Source: Clostridium collagenovorans DSM 3089 (GTDB taxonomy: Bacteria; Bacillota; Clostridia; Clostridiales; Clostridiaceae). Taken from it: a DNA stretch of 64,000 nt. A program made the translations under genes and the position numbers. A model generated the notes under the pieces. That model had not been told where the DNA came from. It searched no databases and saw nothing but the letters and a program-made list of their open reading frames with translations. Below are positions 53,372-61,704 of this stretch, piece by piece. Positions within the stretch are counted from its first letter, which is position 1, and each line of letters opens with the position of its first letter. The stretch is taken from contig NZ_FQXP01000013.1 of the NCBI RefSeq assembly GCF_900130005.1, forward strand, positions 1-64,000, in the 5' to 3' direction.

Positions 53372-53917
53372 CTATATTGGGAAAGCAGAAAATATTATTT
53401 CATCATCTTCATGATCTAAATCATATATAATATCATCTAATAAAACTATCTCAATCTTCATATAAGAGTTTCTATTAAGCCTAGATATATATTCTAGAAC
53501 TGACTCCTCTATGTTTCCGTTACAAATTATCACAGCCCTCTGCATATCAAGAGCAATCATTCTCCTCAAAATTCCTTTACATATATCGTAATCAACTTCT
53601 ATACTTTCATCCTTCTCACAATAAATATAAGTTTCCCTATCTCTATCATCCTTTATGATAAAAGCATTCTCCTCCTCAAACTCCTCTTCAACCTTTGCAT
53701 TGTTTTGTCTTAAGCACATATAAGATTTACAAAACTCCAAAAACTTCTCTTCACATAAGTTATGTAGGTCATTATTCACTCTATTTTGTCTAGGATTATA
53801 ATGAACTTTATCAGCTCCAGTAATAAATCTTATCCATGTATAAGCTATAAACATTATAAAGGCTACCCCTAATATTTTATATCCATAATAGTACAGAAAA
53901 ATTATAACTTTGCTCAT
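53372..53917 (-). CDS. membrane-anchored protein with Mrr-fold-like domain
   Basis: A 181-residue protein with one N-terminal membrane helix (VIIFLYYYGYKILGVAFIMFIAYTW), an acidic linker (EEEFEEENAF) and a C-terminal alpha/beta part. That part contains YIYCEKDESIEVDYD, MIALDMQRAVIICNGNIEESV and IEIVLLDDIIYDL. Its strand-helix order recalls Mrr-type nuclease folds, but I see no clear catalytic D and ExK set, so activity is doubtful. The ATG at 53917 has AGAGGTGATTATT in front. Function is unknown. Confidence 0.6.
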   Translation of the reverse strand: MSKVIIFLYYYGYKILGVAFIMFIAYTWIRFITGADKVHYNPRQNRVNNDLHNLCEEKFLEFCKSYMCLRQNNAKVEEEFEEENAFIIKDDRDRETYIYCEKDESIEVDYDICKGILRRMIALDMQRAVIICNGNIEESVLEYISRLNRNSYMKIEIVLLDDIIYDLDHEDDEIIFSAFPI

Positions 53918-54044
53918 AATAATCACCTCTGATTTAATTATGAACCTAGAAATTTATTCTATACAGAATTCAAAAATATTTAAAAACAAATTAACATTTA
54001 TTAAAAACTTATAATCCTTTAAAGTATCTTTATTACAAATCAAA

Positions 54045-54107
54045 AACACCTCCTTGACTTCCATATATCTAGCATTAACTAGAATATATAGTAATCAAGG
54101 AGGTGTT
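54045..54107. terminator. 13-bp perfect hairpin enclosing Shine-Dalgarno and anti-Shine-Dalgarno sequences
   Basis: AACACCTCCTTGA (54045-54057) pairs with TCAAGGAGGTGTT (54095-54107), with an inner stem around TATATCTAG. The left arm contains CACCTCCTT, the 16S rRNA 3'-end sequence, and the right arm its complement. On the minus strand it ends GTGTTTTT, so it may act as a yebC terminator. Confidence 0.65.
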
Positions 54108-54260
54108 ATATTTGCCTTAATCCTTGTGTATATCTTTTAAATTTTAAATAGCATAATTAATATGTATATCTTAATCCAGATATTTTTATAATAGCTTTCC
54201 AACTGACACTATACCTATTAATCTCTTTCAATCCATTGATATACAGTATTTATATATTTA

Positions 54261-55001
54261 TTATTCTTCAAATTCCTCTGGGAATTCTGCGTTGTGATAT
54301 ACGTTTTGAACGTCATCATCATCTTCTAATAAGTCAACTAATTTTTGAATCTTAGCTGCAACTTCCATATCAACTTCTACGTTGTTATCTGGTATCATAG
54401 TTATTTCAGCTGATAAGAATTCAAATCCTTGTTCTTCTAAAGCTTCTCTTACTGTACCGAAGTTAGCCATTTCTGTGATTACTTCAAATACTTCTTCTTC
54501 AGCATTGAAATCTTCAGCACCTGCATCTAATGCAACCATCATGATTTCTTCTTCGTCCATTGATTCTGTTCTTTCAATAACTATTTGACCTTTTTTATTG
54601 AACATCCAACCAACACATCCGCTAGCTCCTAAGTTTCCACCACATTTGTCAAATAGGTGTCTTACATTACCAGCACTTCTATTTTTATTATCAGTTAGAA
54701 CTTCAACGACCATAGCAACACCAGCTGCTCCGTATCCTTCATATATTATTTCATCATAGTTTACTGATGCTAATTCTCCAGATGCTTTCTTTATAGCTCT
54801 TTCTATAGAATCTTTTGGCATGTTATTAGCTTTTGCTTTTGCTATAACATCTCTTAATCTTGGGTTAGCATCAGGATTTGCACCACCATTTTTAGCTGCG
54901 ATTGCAATTTCTTTACCTATTTTAGTAAAAATTTTACCTCTTTTAGCATCAACTTTTCCTTTTTTGGCTTGTATGTTATGCCACTTTGAATGTCCTGACA
55001 T
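54261..55001 (-). CDS. yebC: YebC/PmpR-family transcriptional regulator or translation factor
   Basis: A 246-residue YebC-type protein: MSGHSKWHNIQAKKGKVDAKRGK at the start, NPRLRDVIAKAKANNMPKDSIERAIKK and YEGYGAAGVAMVVEVLTDNKNRSAGNVRHLFDKCGGNLG in the middle. Members are reported as DNA-binding regulators and more recently as aids for translating proline tracts. The ATG at 55001 follows GGGAGAATACATA; six extra upstream codons are in frame but lack the family N-terminus. Confidence 0.95.
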   Translation of the reverse strand: MSGHSKWHNIQAKKGKVDAKRGKIFTKIGKEIAIAAKNGGANPDANPRLRDVIAKAKANNMPKDSIERAIKKASGELASVNYDEIIYEGYGAAGVAMVVEVLTDNKNRSAGNVRHLFDKCGGNLGASGCVGWMFNKKGQIVIERTESMDEEEIMMVALDAGAEDFNAEEEVFEVITEMANFGTVREALEEQGFEFLSAEITMIPDNNVEVDMEVAAKIQKLVDLLEDDDDVQNVYHNAEFPEEFEE

Positions 55002-55075
55002 TATGTATTCTCCCTTCAATATTTCTTAAAATTCTTGTAATATTATATCATGTTAAAAGTAACCTATGCAATGTT

Positions 55076-55720
55076 CTAAGCTTCATAAAGCCTTCCATCT
55101 AATTTAAAGTAATATTTCTCATCGTCCCTAAGTAATGTTACCTTACCTGAGGTAGCTTCTACAAAGGCTCTCTCTACTTCATCAATTATAGAACTTTCGC
55201 TGTAAATTTTCAAGCTAACAGCTTCAGTATAAGCTGTATCTTCTATATGCCATTGATTTTGACCACATAAATACTGAACCTTTCCAAGTAAATCATAATC
55301 TATAATAGCTTCTAAGGCAATCCCCCTTACCTTTTCAACTATCATAGCTTCCTTTATAGCCATAGCTGCACCCTTAGAATATGCTCTTGCTAAGCCTCCA
55401 GCCCCTAAAAGTATTCCTCCAAAATAACGTGTTACAACTACAACAGAGTCTGTTATTTCATTTTTCTTCATTACTTCTAAAACCGGTATTCCTCCTGTGC
55501 CCTTAGGCTCTCCATCATCACTATATCTTTGTATACCCATATTTTCACCAATTATATATGCATATACATTATGACGTGCATCCTTGTATTGTCCTCTTAT
55601 TTCATCTATAAATGCCTTTGCATCATTTTCTGTTTCAACTCTTTTTACATGGCCTATAAAAATCGATTTTTTCTCGTCAAACTCTGCCATAGCATTATTT
55701 TTTATAGTAAAATAACCCAT
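55076..55720 (-). CDS. yigZ: YigZ/IMPACT-family protein
   Basis: A 214-residue protein of the YigZ/UPF0029 family. The first domain has KSIFIGHVKRVETENDAKAFI, DARHNVYAYIIG, YSDDGEPKGTGG and VVVTRYFGGILLGAGGLARAYS, all conserved in YigZ and eukaryotic IMPACT. The C-terminal ferredoxin-like DUF1949 domain follows. Its role in translation control is only partly known. It starts 6 bp after the HEAT-repeat gene stop and is translated with it. Confidence 0.93.
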   Translation of the reverse strand: MGYFTIKNNAMAEFDEKKSIFIGHVKRVETENDAKAFIDEIRGQYKDARHNVYAYIIGENMGIQRYSDDGEPKGTGGIPVLEVMKKNEITDSVVVVTRYFGGILLGAGGLARAYSKGAAMAIKEAMIVEKVRGIALEAIIDYDLLGKVQYLCGQNQWHIEDTAYTEAVSLKIYSESSIIDEVERAFVEATSGKVTLLRDDEKYYFKLDGRLYEA

Positions 55721-55726
55721 CTATAT

Positions 55727-56431
55727 TTACACCTCAAATTCTTCCTTTTTTATCCCCAAATTTTCTTCATCAATAGTTTCTAAATACTTATCTGCCGCTC
55801 TTATTATGTAAGCTTTATCACTTTTATGTTTTAGATTTTCTATCTTCTCTTTAGCTTTTTTACCTTTTATCTTTGCTAAAGAACCTATTGCATAAGTAAC
55901 AACCTGTGGATTGCTATCATCTAAGGCCCTTATTAAAGTCATTTCAAGGTCCTTATCTTGAAGTTTACCTATGGCTGAAACTGAAAGTCTTCTTACATTA
56001 AAGGATTTATGTACAGAACCCTTTATAAGTATTCCTTTGCTATTTACATCCCTTAGCTCTCCAACAATCCATACTGCTGCCTCTTTATCCTTGCTACTCA
56101 TTTGTATGTATCTATCCTTAACAAACTTAAGAATTTCCTGTTTTGTTTTATCATCTAAAGAATTTAAAACTCTTAATTTATCTTGTTTTCCAGCAGTAGC
56201 TATAGAATGAAAAAGTTCTTCAATATTATTGCTTTTAGATAAAAGTCTATATTTAATTTTACCTTCAATTATGTGTCTTTGAACTTCACTAGTCTCTAAT
56301 CCTCTAATTTTGCTAATAACCTCTATGGACTTTCCTTCTAAAAAAAGAAAATAAGAAATATCCTCATTAGACAAATCCTCAATATCATTCCACTTAATAT
56401 TAACAAGTCCCTTTTTCATTTTATCACTCAC
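55727..56431 (-). CDS. HEAT-repeat protein
   Basis: A 234-residue helical protein. The first ~70 residues look like a small helical/HTH-like domain (DISYFLFLEGKSIEVISKIRGL then EVQRHIIEG). From about 100 to 210 there are HEAT-like helix pairs (AAVWIVGELRDVNSKGILIKGSVH, NVRRLSVSAIGKLQDKDLEMTLIRAL, NPQVVTYAIGSLAKIKGKKAKEKI). HEAT repeats mediate protein or nucleic-acid contacts. I recognise no named family. It is in a unit with yigZ downstream and the MocR-type gene 15 bp upstream. Confidence 0.78.
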   Translation of the reverse strand: MSDKMKKGLVNIKWNDIEDLSNEDISYFLFLEGKSIEVISKIRGLETSEVQRHIIEGKIKYRLLSKSNNIEELFHSIATAGKQDKLRVLNSLDDKTKQEILKFVKDRYIQMSSKDKEAAVWIVGELRDVNSKGILIKGSVHKSFNVRRLSVSAIGKLQDKDLEMTLIRALDDSNPQVVTYAIGSLAKIKGKKAKEKIENLKHKSDKAYIIRAADKYLETIDEENLGIKKEEFEV

Positions 56432-56446
56432 TTTTAATTATATTTA

Positions 56447-57853
56447 TTATGAATGTTTTAGCACATTTTCAATAACTTCTATTCCTTTTTCTATATTTTC
56501 TAAGGTAACCTCCGAGAAGTTTATTCTAAAGCTTTTTAATCCGTCCTTACTATTTTTAAAGAATAATACGCCTGGAGTAATTAGCACTCCTTTTTTCTTA
56601 CACTTATAAAACAATTGGACAGAATCCATTCCTTCAGATTTTAAGGTAAAATATATATGTAGTCCCCCCTCAGGGTAATTACACTGAACATAGTCTCCCA
56701 ATTTGCTATTTATAAGTTCCACTAATAGCCTGTATTTTTTCTTATTACTGCAATTTAATTTTTCTATATATTCTATCCACAGTCCTTCATCAATATAATA
56801 GCCTAATGCTCTTTGCATTAAACTTGATGTTGAAATATCTGTGTTTACCTTTGAGCTAATAATACTTTCTTTGAATTCTTTAGGAGGAATTAAGTATCCT
56901 AAACGAATACCTGGTAAAAATATTTTTGAAAAACTTTTAATATATATGACTCTATCATTGTGATCTAGTGCCTTAAAACTTTTGTACTTCAATTTCTCAT
57001 TATAAATAAGTTCCGATAAGTAATCATCTTCTATTATATAAAAGTCATATTGCTGTGCTAGTTCTAGTATCCTCTTTTTCTTCTCTTCACTGTAACTTAT
57101 CCCTGTTGGGTTTTGAAAATAACTCATTACATAAAAACACTTTATTTTAGTTTTCTTTAATATCTCTTCAAGTTGATTTATATCTATTCCATCTTTCATA
57201 ATATCAACTTCAAGTATATTTGCTCTTCTCCACTTAAAAACTGACAAAGCTCCAATGTAAGTAGGCTTTTCCACTATTACATTATCATTTACATCAATTA
57301 AAGCCTTTGACACTATATCTATGCCTTGTTGAGCTCCAGAAACTATAAGAATATTATCTATAGAAATACTTTTATGCCAGAAGTTATTGCTTATACTTTT
57401 ACGTAATCCATCATATCCTAAACTTTCTTGATGTATGAATGCCTCTGCCCCATCTCTATCTATTACTTCATTAAGTACTTTCTTAAAAACATCAACTGGG
57501 AAATTATCTCCCTTAACAACTTCACCTGTAAAATCTATATATTTACTAAGTTGCTCCTTGCTGTAGGTTTTAAAAATCTCACTGTACTTTCTCTTAAAGC
57601 TTATATTGAAATCTCTCTTTTTAGCAAAGGTTCCACTCCCCATTTTAGAAACAGCGTAACCTTCTTGCTCTAGCTTCTTATAAGCATTAATTATTGTTAT
57701 CTTGTTTACACCTAAAAAATCACTAAGACTTCTAATAGTAGGTAGCTTTTCTCCATCTTCAAGTTCATCGTTTTTAATTAAGTTTTTTATATGATTACAT
57801 ATTTGTACATATTTAGTTTCGTCATTATCATAAGTACATATAAACTTTTCCAT
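56447..57853 (-). CDS. MocR-type regulator (GntR helix-turn-helix fused to aminotransferase)
   Basis: A 468-residue protein. An N-terminal GntR winged helix (residues about 10-75, KLPTIRSLSDFLGVNKITIINAYKKLEQEGYAVSKMGSGTF) is joined to a fold-type I aminotransferase domain with SGAQQGIDI, MSYFQNPTGISYS, FYIIEDDYLSEL and the PLP lysine in YIKSFSKIFLPGIRLGY. MocR regulators sense PLP-bound ligands. The regulated gene is not evident; it may control its own operon or the downstream HEAT-repeat and yigZ genes. The ATG at 57853 follows a GAGAGAA-type ribosome site. Confidence 0.93.
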   Translation of the reverse strand: MEKFICTYDNDETKYVQICNHIKNLIKNDELEDGEKLPTIRSLSDFLGVNKITIINAYKKLEQEGYAVSKMGSGTFAKKRDFNISFKRKYSEIFKTYSKEQLSKYIDFTGEVVKGDNFPVDVFKKVLNEVIDRDGAEAFIHQESLGYDGLRKSISNNFWHKSISIDNILIVSGAQQGIDIVSKALIDVNDNVIVEKPTYIGALSVFKWRRANILEVDIMKDGIDINQLEEILKKTKIKCFYVMSYFQNPTGISYSEEKKKRILELAQQYDFYIIEDDYLSELIYNEKLKYKSFKALDHNDRVIYIKSFSKIFLPGIRLGYLIPPKEFKESIISSKVNTDISTSSLMQRALGYYIDEGLWIEYIEKLNCSNKKKYRLLVELINSKLGDYVQCNYPEGGLHIYFTLKSEGMDSVQLFYKCKKKGVLITPGVLFFKNSKDGLKSFRINFSEVTLENIEKGIEVIENVLKHS

Positions 57854-57865
57854 ATTCTTCTCTCA

Positions 57866-58759
57866 CTAAATAAAATATACCTTTTCTTTAATAACAGTTC
57901 CAGCATTAAATTTAAATTCTCTTATATCCTTTTTAACCACAGCTTTTTCTGTAAGTAATCCTAGTATTTCTTCCATTTTTATATCAAAGCCATCAAAGAA
58001 CATGTCACATTTTATTTCTTCTGAACTTAATGCCACATTTTTTTCTTTTAAAAACTCTATAAGCACATTAGTAGCTCTCTTTAAATTAACTTCCACATAC
58101 TCTTCCATGTATTTTAAAATAGTGTTTATACAATCTTCTTTATCTGTATTATTTATAAATAATTCCTCAACATACTCACTAAAGGTATTATTTAATCCTA
58201 AAGTTGTAGTAACAACATCTCTATTAATCATATATCCAGATAAATTTACATAGAACTTTGAAAAGCTTCTAACTGCCATAACTGCCATACTATAGGCTGT
58301 ATGAATTGAATCGTTTGTAAGATATTTTCTACACTCATTCATATCCTTAAGTAACTTTCCTAAATACACTATATTCCATTTTTTTCTTTCTAAATCTGGA
58401 AAATATCTTACTCTATCGTAAACCTCAGTAATTTGTCTATCCTTTGAAAACATCAATCTAGAGGAAGATAATATTCTGTGTATATATGCTCCCTTTACAC
58501 CCTCTTCACAAATAGAAATAAATTTTCCTTTGCTTAATATTTTTAAATGTATAGAAATTTCATTTTCTTCTGCATATATGTGCTTTATGTTATTAGATTC
58601 CTCATCTATAACAACAAACATATCTATATCTGACCCTTCCCAAATATCACCTGTTAGCATAGAACCATGTATTAAAACCGCTAGTACTTCTTGCTCACTT
58701 TTTAAATTATCAAGGGTTAAGTTACAAGCTCTTTGATAATCTAATATTTCCTTTCCCAC
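57866..58759 (-). CDS. nucleotidyltransferase-domain protein
   Basis: About 297 residues. The N-terminal polymerase-beta-type nucleotidyltransferase motif is IHGSMLTGDIWEGSDIDMFVVID, with the GS and paired Asp residues that bind metal and nucleotide. The rest is helical. Aminoglycoside nucleotidyltransferases and related enzymes share this design, but nothing identifies a drug or substrate. It precedes the MocR-type gene by 12 bp and probably shares its transcript. I use the GTG at 58759 (AGGTGATTGG upstream); a TTG two codons earlier is possible. Confidence 0.8.
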   Translation of the reverse strand: MGKEILDYQRACNLTLDNLKSEQEVLAVLIHGSMLTGDIWEGSDIDMFVVIDEESNNIKHIYAEENEISIHLKILSKGKFISICEEGVKGAYIHRILSSSRLMFSKDRQITEVYDRVRYFPDLERKKWNIVYLGKLLKDMNECRKYLTNDSIHTAYSMAVMAVRSFSKFYVNLSGYMINRDVVTTTLGLNNTFSEYVEELFINNTDKEDCINTILKYMEEYVEVNLKRATNVLIEFLKEKNVALSSEEIKCDMFFDGFDIKMEEILGLLTEKAVVKKDIREFKFNAGTVIKEKVYFI

Positions 58760-58840
58760 ACCCAATCACCTGCTTACTTTCTAAATTTTAATTCCCTTTA
58801 ATTAATATAATACTCTAAAATTTCATTTTTTTATACAAAA

Positions 58841-58920
58841 ACTGTTGCATCAAGAGTAGTTTCCATAATATAAGTGGTATTTTCAAAATCACTTATACTT
58901 AAATCCCTTAGTGCAACAGT
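58841..58920 (-). terminator. large nested hairpin downstream of hflX
   Basis: Outer arms ACTGTTGCA (58841-58849) and TGCAACAGT (58912-58920) pair perfectly, with an inner stem ATAAGTG/CACTTAT near 58870-58896. The minus strand continues TTTTTG. It lies between the hflX stop and the nucleotidyltransferase gene, and is larger than an ordinary terminator. Confidence 0.65.
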
Positions 58921-58935
58921 CTCTTTTTATTTTAC

Positions 58936-60723
58936 TTAAACCTCATAGGATTTCAGCTTATTATATACTTCTTCATCTACATAAGCGCATATATATGTGC
59001 CTTCATCCCTAAAATCTTCCTCTTCAATTCTTGCATTTCTATGAAGCATAGCCACATTTCCTTGCTCACTGTATGGTATTAAGAAGCTTCTAAGTACTTG
59101 ATTGCTTGGAAGTTCTTTAACGATTTCATCTAATAATAGCTCTAAGTTTAATCCTTCCTTTGCTGAAATCTCAACAACCTTTTCGCCTTGAAGTTTTTCT
59201 TTAACTTCTTCTAATCTTTCCTTACTTACCTTATCGATTTTATTCAATACCATAATTCTATTTTTATCAAAGGATTTAAGTTCAGTTAACACAGTATTTA
59301 CAGCTTCTATTTGTTCAAATAATTTATCTGAAGATACATCAACTACATGTAAAAGTAAATCTGAATATAAAACCTCTTCTAAAGTTGACTTAAAACATTC
59401 AACCAAATCATGTGGAAGCTTTCTAATAAATCCTACTGTATCAGATAAAGTTGCAACTCTTTTATCTGGTAATGTTAAAGCACGAGTTGTTGTATCCAAG
59501 GTTGCAAATAGCATATCTGCTTCAAATACCTTTTCTTTGTTAGCTATATTAGCAGGAACAATATCACATAACTTGTTTCTAAGTGTTGATTTCCCTGTGT
59601 TTGTATATCCAACTAAAGATACCTGTGGAAGATTACTCTTCACTCTCTTTTCTCTTTGTACAACCCTGTTGCCTCTTATTTTTTGTAATTCCTTAGATAA
59701 ATCATAAATTCTATTTCTAATATGTCTTCTATCTATTTCTAGTTTCTTTTCTCCTGGACCCTTTGTTCCAATACCTCCACCTGTTCTTGAAAGTACTGTT
59801 CCTAGACCCATAAGTCTTAAGGATCTATATTTTAATTGTGCAAGCTCTACCTGTAAGCTCGCTTCTTTACTTCTAGCTCTTCTTGCGAAAATCTCTAAAA
59901 TCAAACTAGTTCTATCAATAACCTTAGCGCCAGTATTTTCTTCTAAATTTCTAATTTGAGCTCCTGTTAATTCATCATCAATTATAATTACATTAGCTTT
60001 TAAAGCTTGTTTCAACATTTGTATTTCATCAACCTTACCTGATCCTACATAAAAAGACGAATCAGCCTTTGGTCTATTTTGAAATACTTTATATACAACT
60101 CCAACATTACATGCTTTAGCTAGTTCTTCAAGTTCATCTAAACTTTCTTCACTATCAATACCTACTAAAATAGCTCTTTCACTATTATCTTCATAAACAT
60201 CATTATTTTTTATGCTTTCTTCGATGTATGATACTCTGTCTAAAAACTGAAAGTTTTCTACAGATTCTAAATCCATATTAGCTAATTCTTCATATACTAA
60301 TATGTTATTTTCGATTGTACAAAAACCTACATTAACAAGGCTTTTATTGTAGTCTTCACCATTTACACCTATTGCAACCATAGCATCTAATTTTAATTTT
60401 GTTAAAGCTGAGGTATCTAAAGCTGATAATCTTGGATTTCCTGATGGATGAGTGTGTATTATTCTAATACCTGATAGTCTATTTTCTTTAACATCTATCA
60501 TAGGTAAGTCTACTGATGTGCTATCTCCTATAGCTACATTTTGTACTCTTCCCTTTCTATCAATAACTACACTTATTTCTCTTCCTACTCTTTCTGTAAT
60601 AGTACACATTATATTAACTAAATCATTTGTAAAAATACTATCCTTAGGTACTTTAATATCATAAATTTCTTCTAAAGTGTCTAAAATAACATTTCTTACA
60701 CCTTCAATATTTCCATATATCAC
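58936..60723 (-). CDS. hflX: GTPase HflX with JAMM-like N-terminal domain
   Basis: HflX binds 50S ribosomes and splits or rescues stalled ones under stress. This form has 595 residues against about 430 for E. coli HflX. The first ~150 residues form an extra domain with IRIIHTHPSGNPRLSALD, an exact H-x-H-P-x-G-x5-S-x2-D pattern (His90, His92, Ser100, Asp103) of JAMM/MPN metal-binding folds such as RadC. The HflX part follows: ND1 (VGSGKVDEIQ), coiled helix, then the G domain with GYTNTGKST, DTVGF and NKID. Long HflX proteins occur in clostridia. A possible JAMM catalytic Glu is near Glu49. Confidence 0.93.
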   Translation of the reverse strand: MIYGNIEGVRNVILDTLEEIYDIKVPKDSIFTNDLVNIMCTITERVGREISVVIDRKGRVQNVAIGDSTSVDLPMIDVKENRLSGIRIIHTHPSGNPRLSALDTSALTKLKLDAMVAIGVNGEDYNKSLVNVGFCTIENNILVYEELANMDLESVENFQFLDRVSYIEESIKNNDVYEDNSERAILVGIDSEESLDELEELAKACNVGVVYKVFQNRPKADSSFYVGSGKVDEIQMLKQALKANVIIIDDELTGAQIRNLEENTGAKVIDRTSLILEIFARRARSKEASLQVELAQLKYRSLRLMGLGTVLSRTGGGIGTKGPGEKKLEIDRRHIRNRIYDLSKELQKIRGNRVVQREKRVKSNLPQVSLVGYTNTGKSTLRNKLCDIVPANIANKEKVFEADMLFATLDTTTRALTLPDKRVATLSDTVGFIRKLPHDLVECFKSTLEEVLYSDLLLHVVDVSSDKLFEQIEAVNTVLTELKSFDKNRIMVLNKIDKVSKERLEEVKEKLQGEKVVEISAKEGLNLELLLDEIVKELPSNQVLRSFLIPYSEQGNVAMLHRNARIEEEDFRDEGTYICAYVDEEVYNKLKSYEV

Positions 60724-60843
60724 TATATATCATCTCCGTTCTAAAGTATTTTCTGGCAAATGCATTTATATACTTGACAACTATGCCTTAATTTTATACT
60801 ATAAATTCTATGTTGTAAATATTACATAGAGGGCGGGATAACT

Positions 60844-61371
60844 ATGGAAAATAAAAAAAGAAATATACTTTTTAGTAAAGATGAAATTAATTCTAGAATA
60901 GTTGAATTAGGTAAAGAAATTTCAAAAGATTATGAAGGTAAAGAAATTTATGTTCTTTCTCTTCTTAGAGGTAGCTTTATTTATGCTGCTGATTTAGTAA
61001 GAGAATTAACAGTTCCTACCAAAATTGGTTTTATGACAACATCTAGCTATGGTCATTCAGAAACTTCATCAGGTTCTGTTAAAGTTATCAATGACATTCC
61101 TGACAACATAGAAAATTGTCATGTACTTATAGTAGATGATATTGTGGACACTGGTATAACTATGGATTTTGTAGTTAATCATGTTAAATCTCTTGGTGCT
61201 GCTTCTGTTAAATGTTGCGTACTATTAGATAAACCTGAGAGAAGAAAAGTTGATATAAAACCTGATTATTGTTGCTTTACTATTCCAGATCTTTTCGTTG
61301 TAGGATATGGATTAAATTATGGTGATTATTATAGAAATATTCCTTACGTTTTCAACTGGGAATCTAAATAA
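60844..61371 (+). CDS. hpt: hypoxanthine phosphoribosyltransferase
   Basis: Salvages hypoxanthine and guanine to IMP and GMP with PRPP. The 175 residues have the family length. Motifs are YVLSLLRGSFIYAADL, the PRPP loop VLIVDDIVDTGITM and the base-binding FTIPDLFVVGYGLNYGDYYRNIPYV. GAGGGCGGG precedes the ATG. It is divergent from hflX with 120 bp between them, and has its own terminator. Confidence 0.96.
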   Translation: MENKKRNILFSKDEINSRIVELGKEISKDYEGKEIYVLSLLRGSFIYAADLVRELTVPTKIGFMTTSSYGHSETSSGSVKVINDIPDNIENCHVLIVDDIVDTGITMDFVVNHVKSLGAASVKCCVLLDKPERRKVDIKPDYCCFTIPDLFVVGYGLNYGDYYRNIPYVFNWESK

Positions 61372-61401
61372 TAATTTATCAAGTTTGTAATCGTACATAT
61401 A

Positions 61402-61444
61402 GGAGCCCATAATTAATGATATTTCACATTAATTATGAGCTCTT
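61402..61444 (+). terminator. hpt terminator
   Basis: GAGCCCATAATTAATG pairs with CATTAATTATGAGCTC (with a small bulge) and runs into T6. The remaining ~260 bp to the PBP gene holds a possible promoter (TTGTTA-N15-TATAAT, 61619-61645) but nothing else clear. Confidence 0.8.
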
Positions 61445-61704
61445 TTTTATTGACTTTTAACCCTATATTAGTTTACAATTTATCCGAAAAAAGCTTATAG
61501 AAAACATATTTATTTCTATAAACTTACATCTTTATTACATATTTTTTTAAAAGGATTTAAAGCTATATAAATTGCACATAATAATAAGAGTATTTATTAC
61601 ATTTTTGATTAATTAGTATTGTTAAAATTAATCTTATGATATAATAATATAAATTAAGCTACCTGATTTAGCTTTTATTTATTCTTATAATAGGAGGATA
61701 GCTA

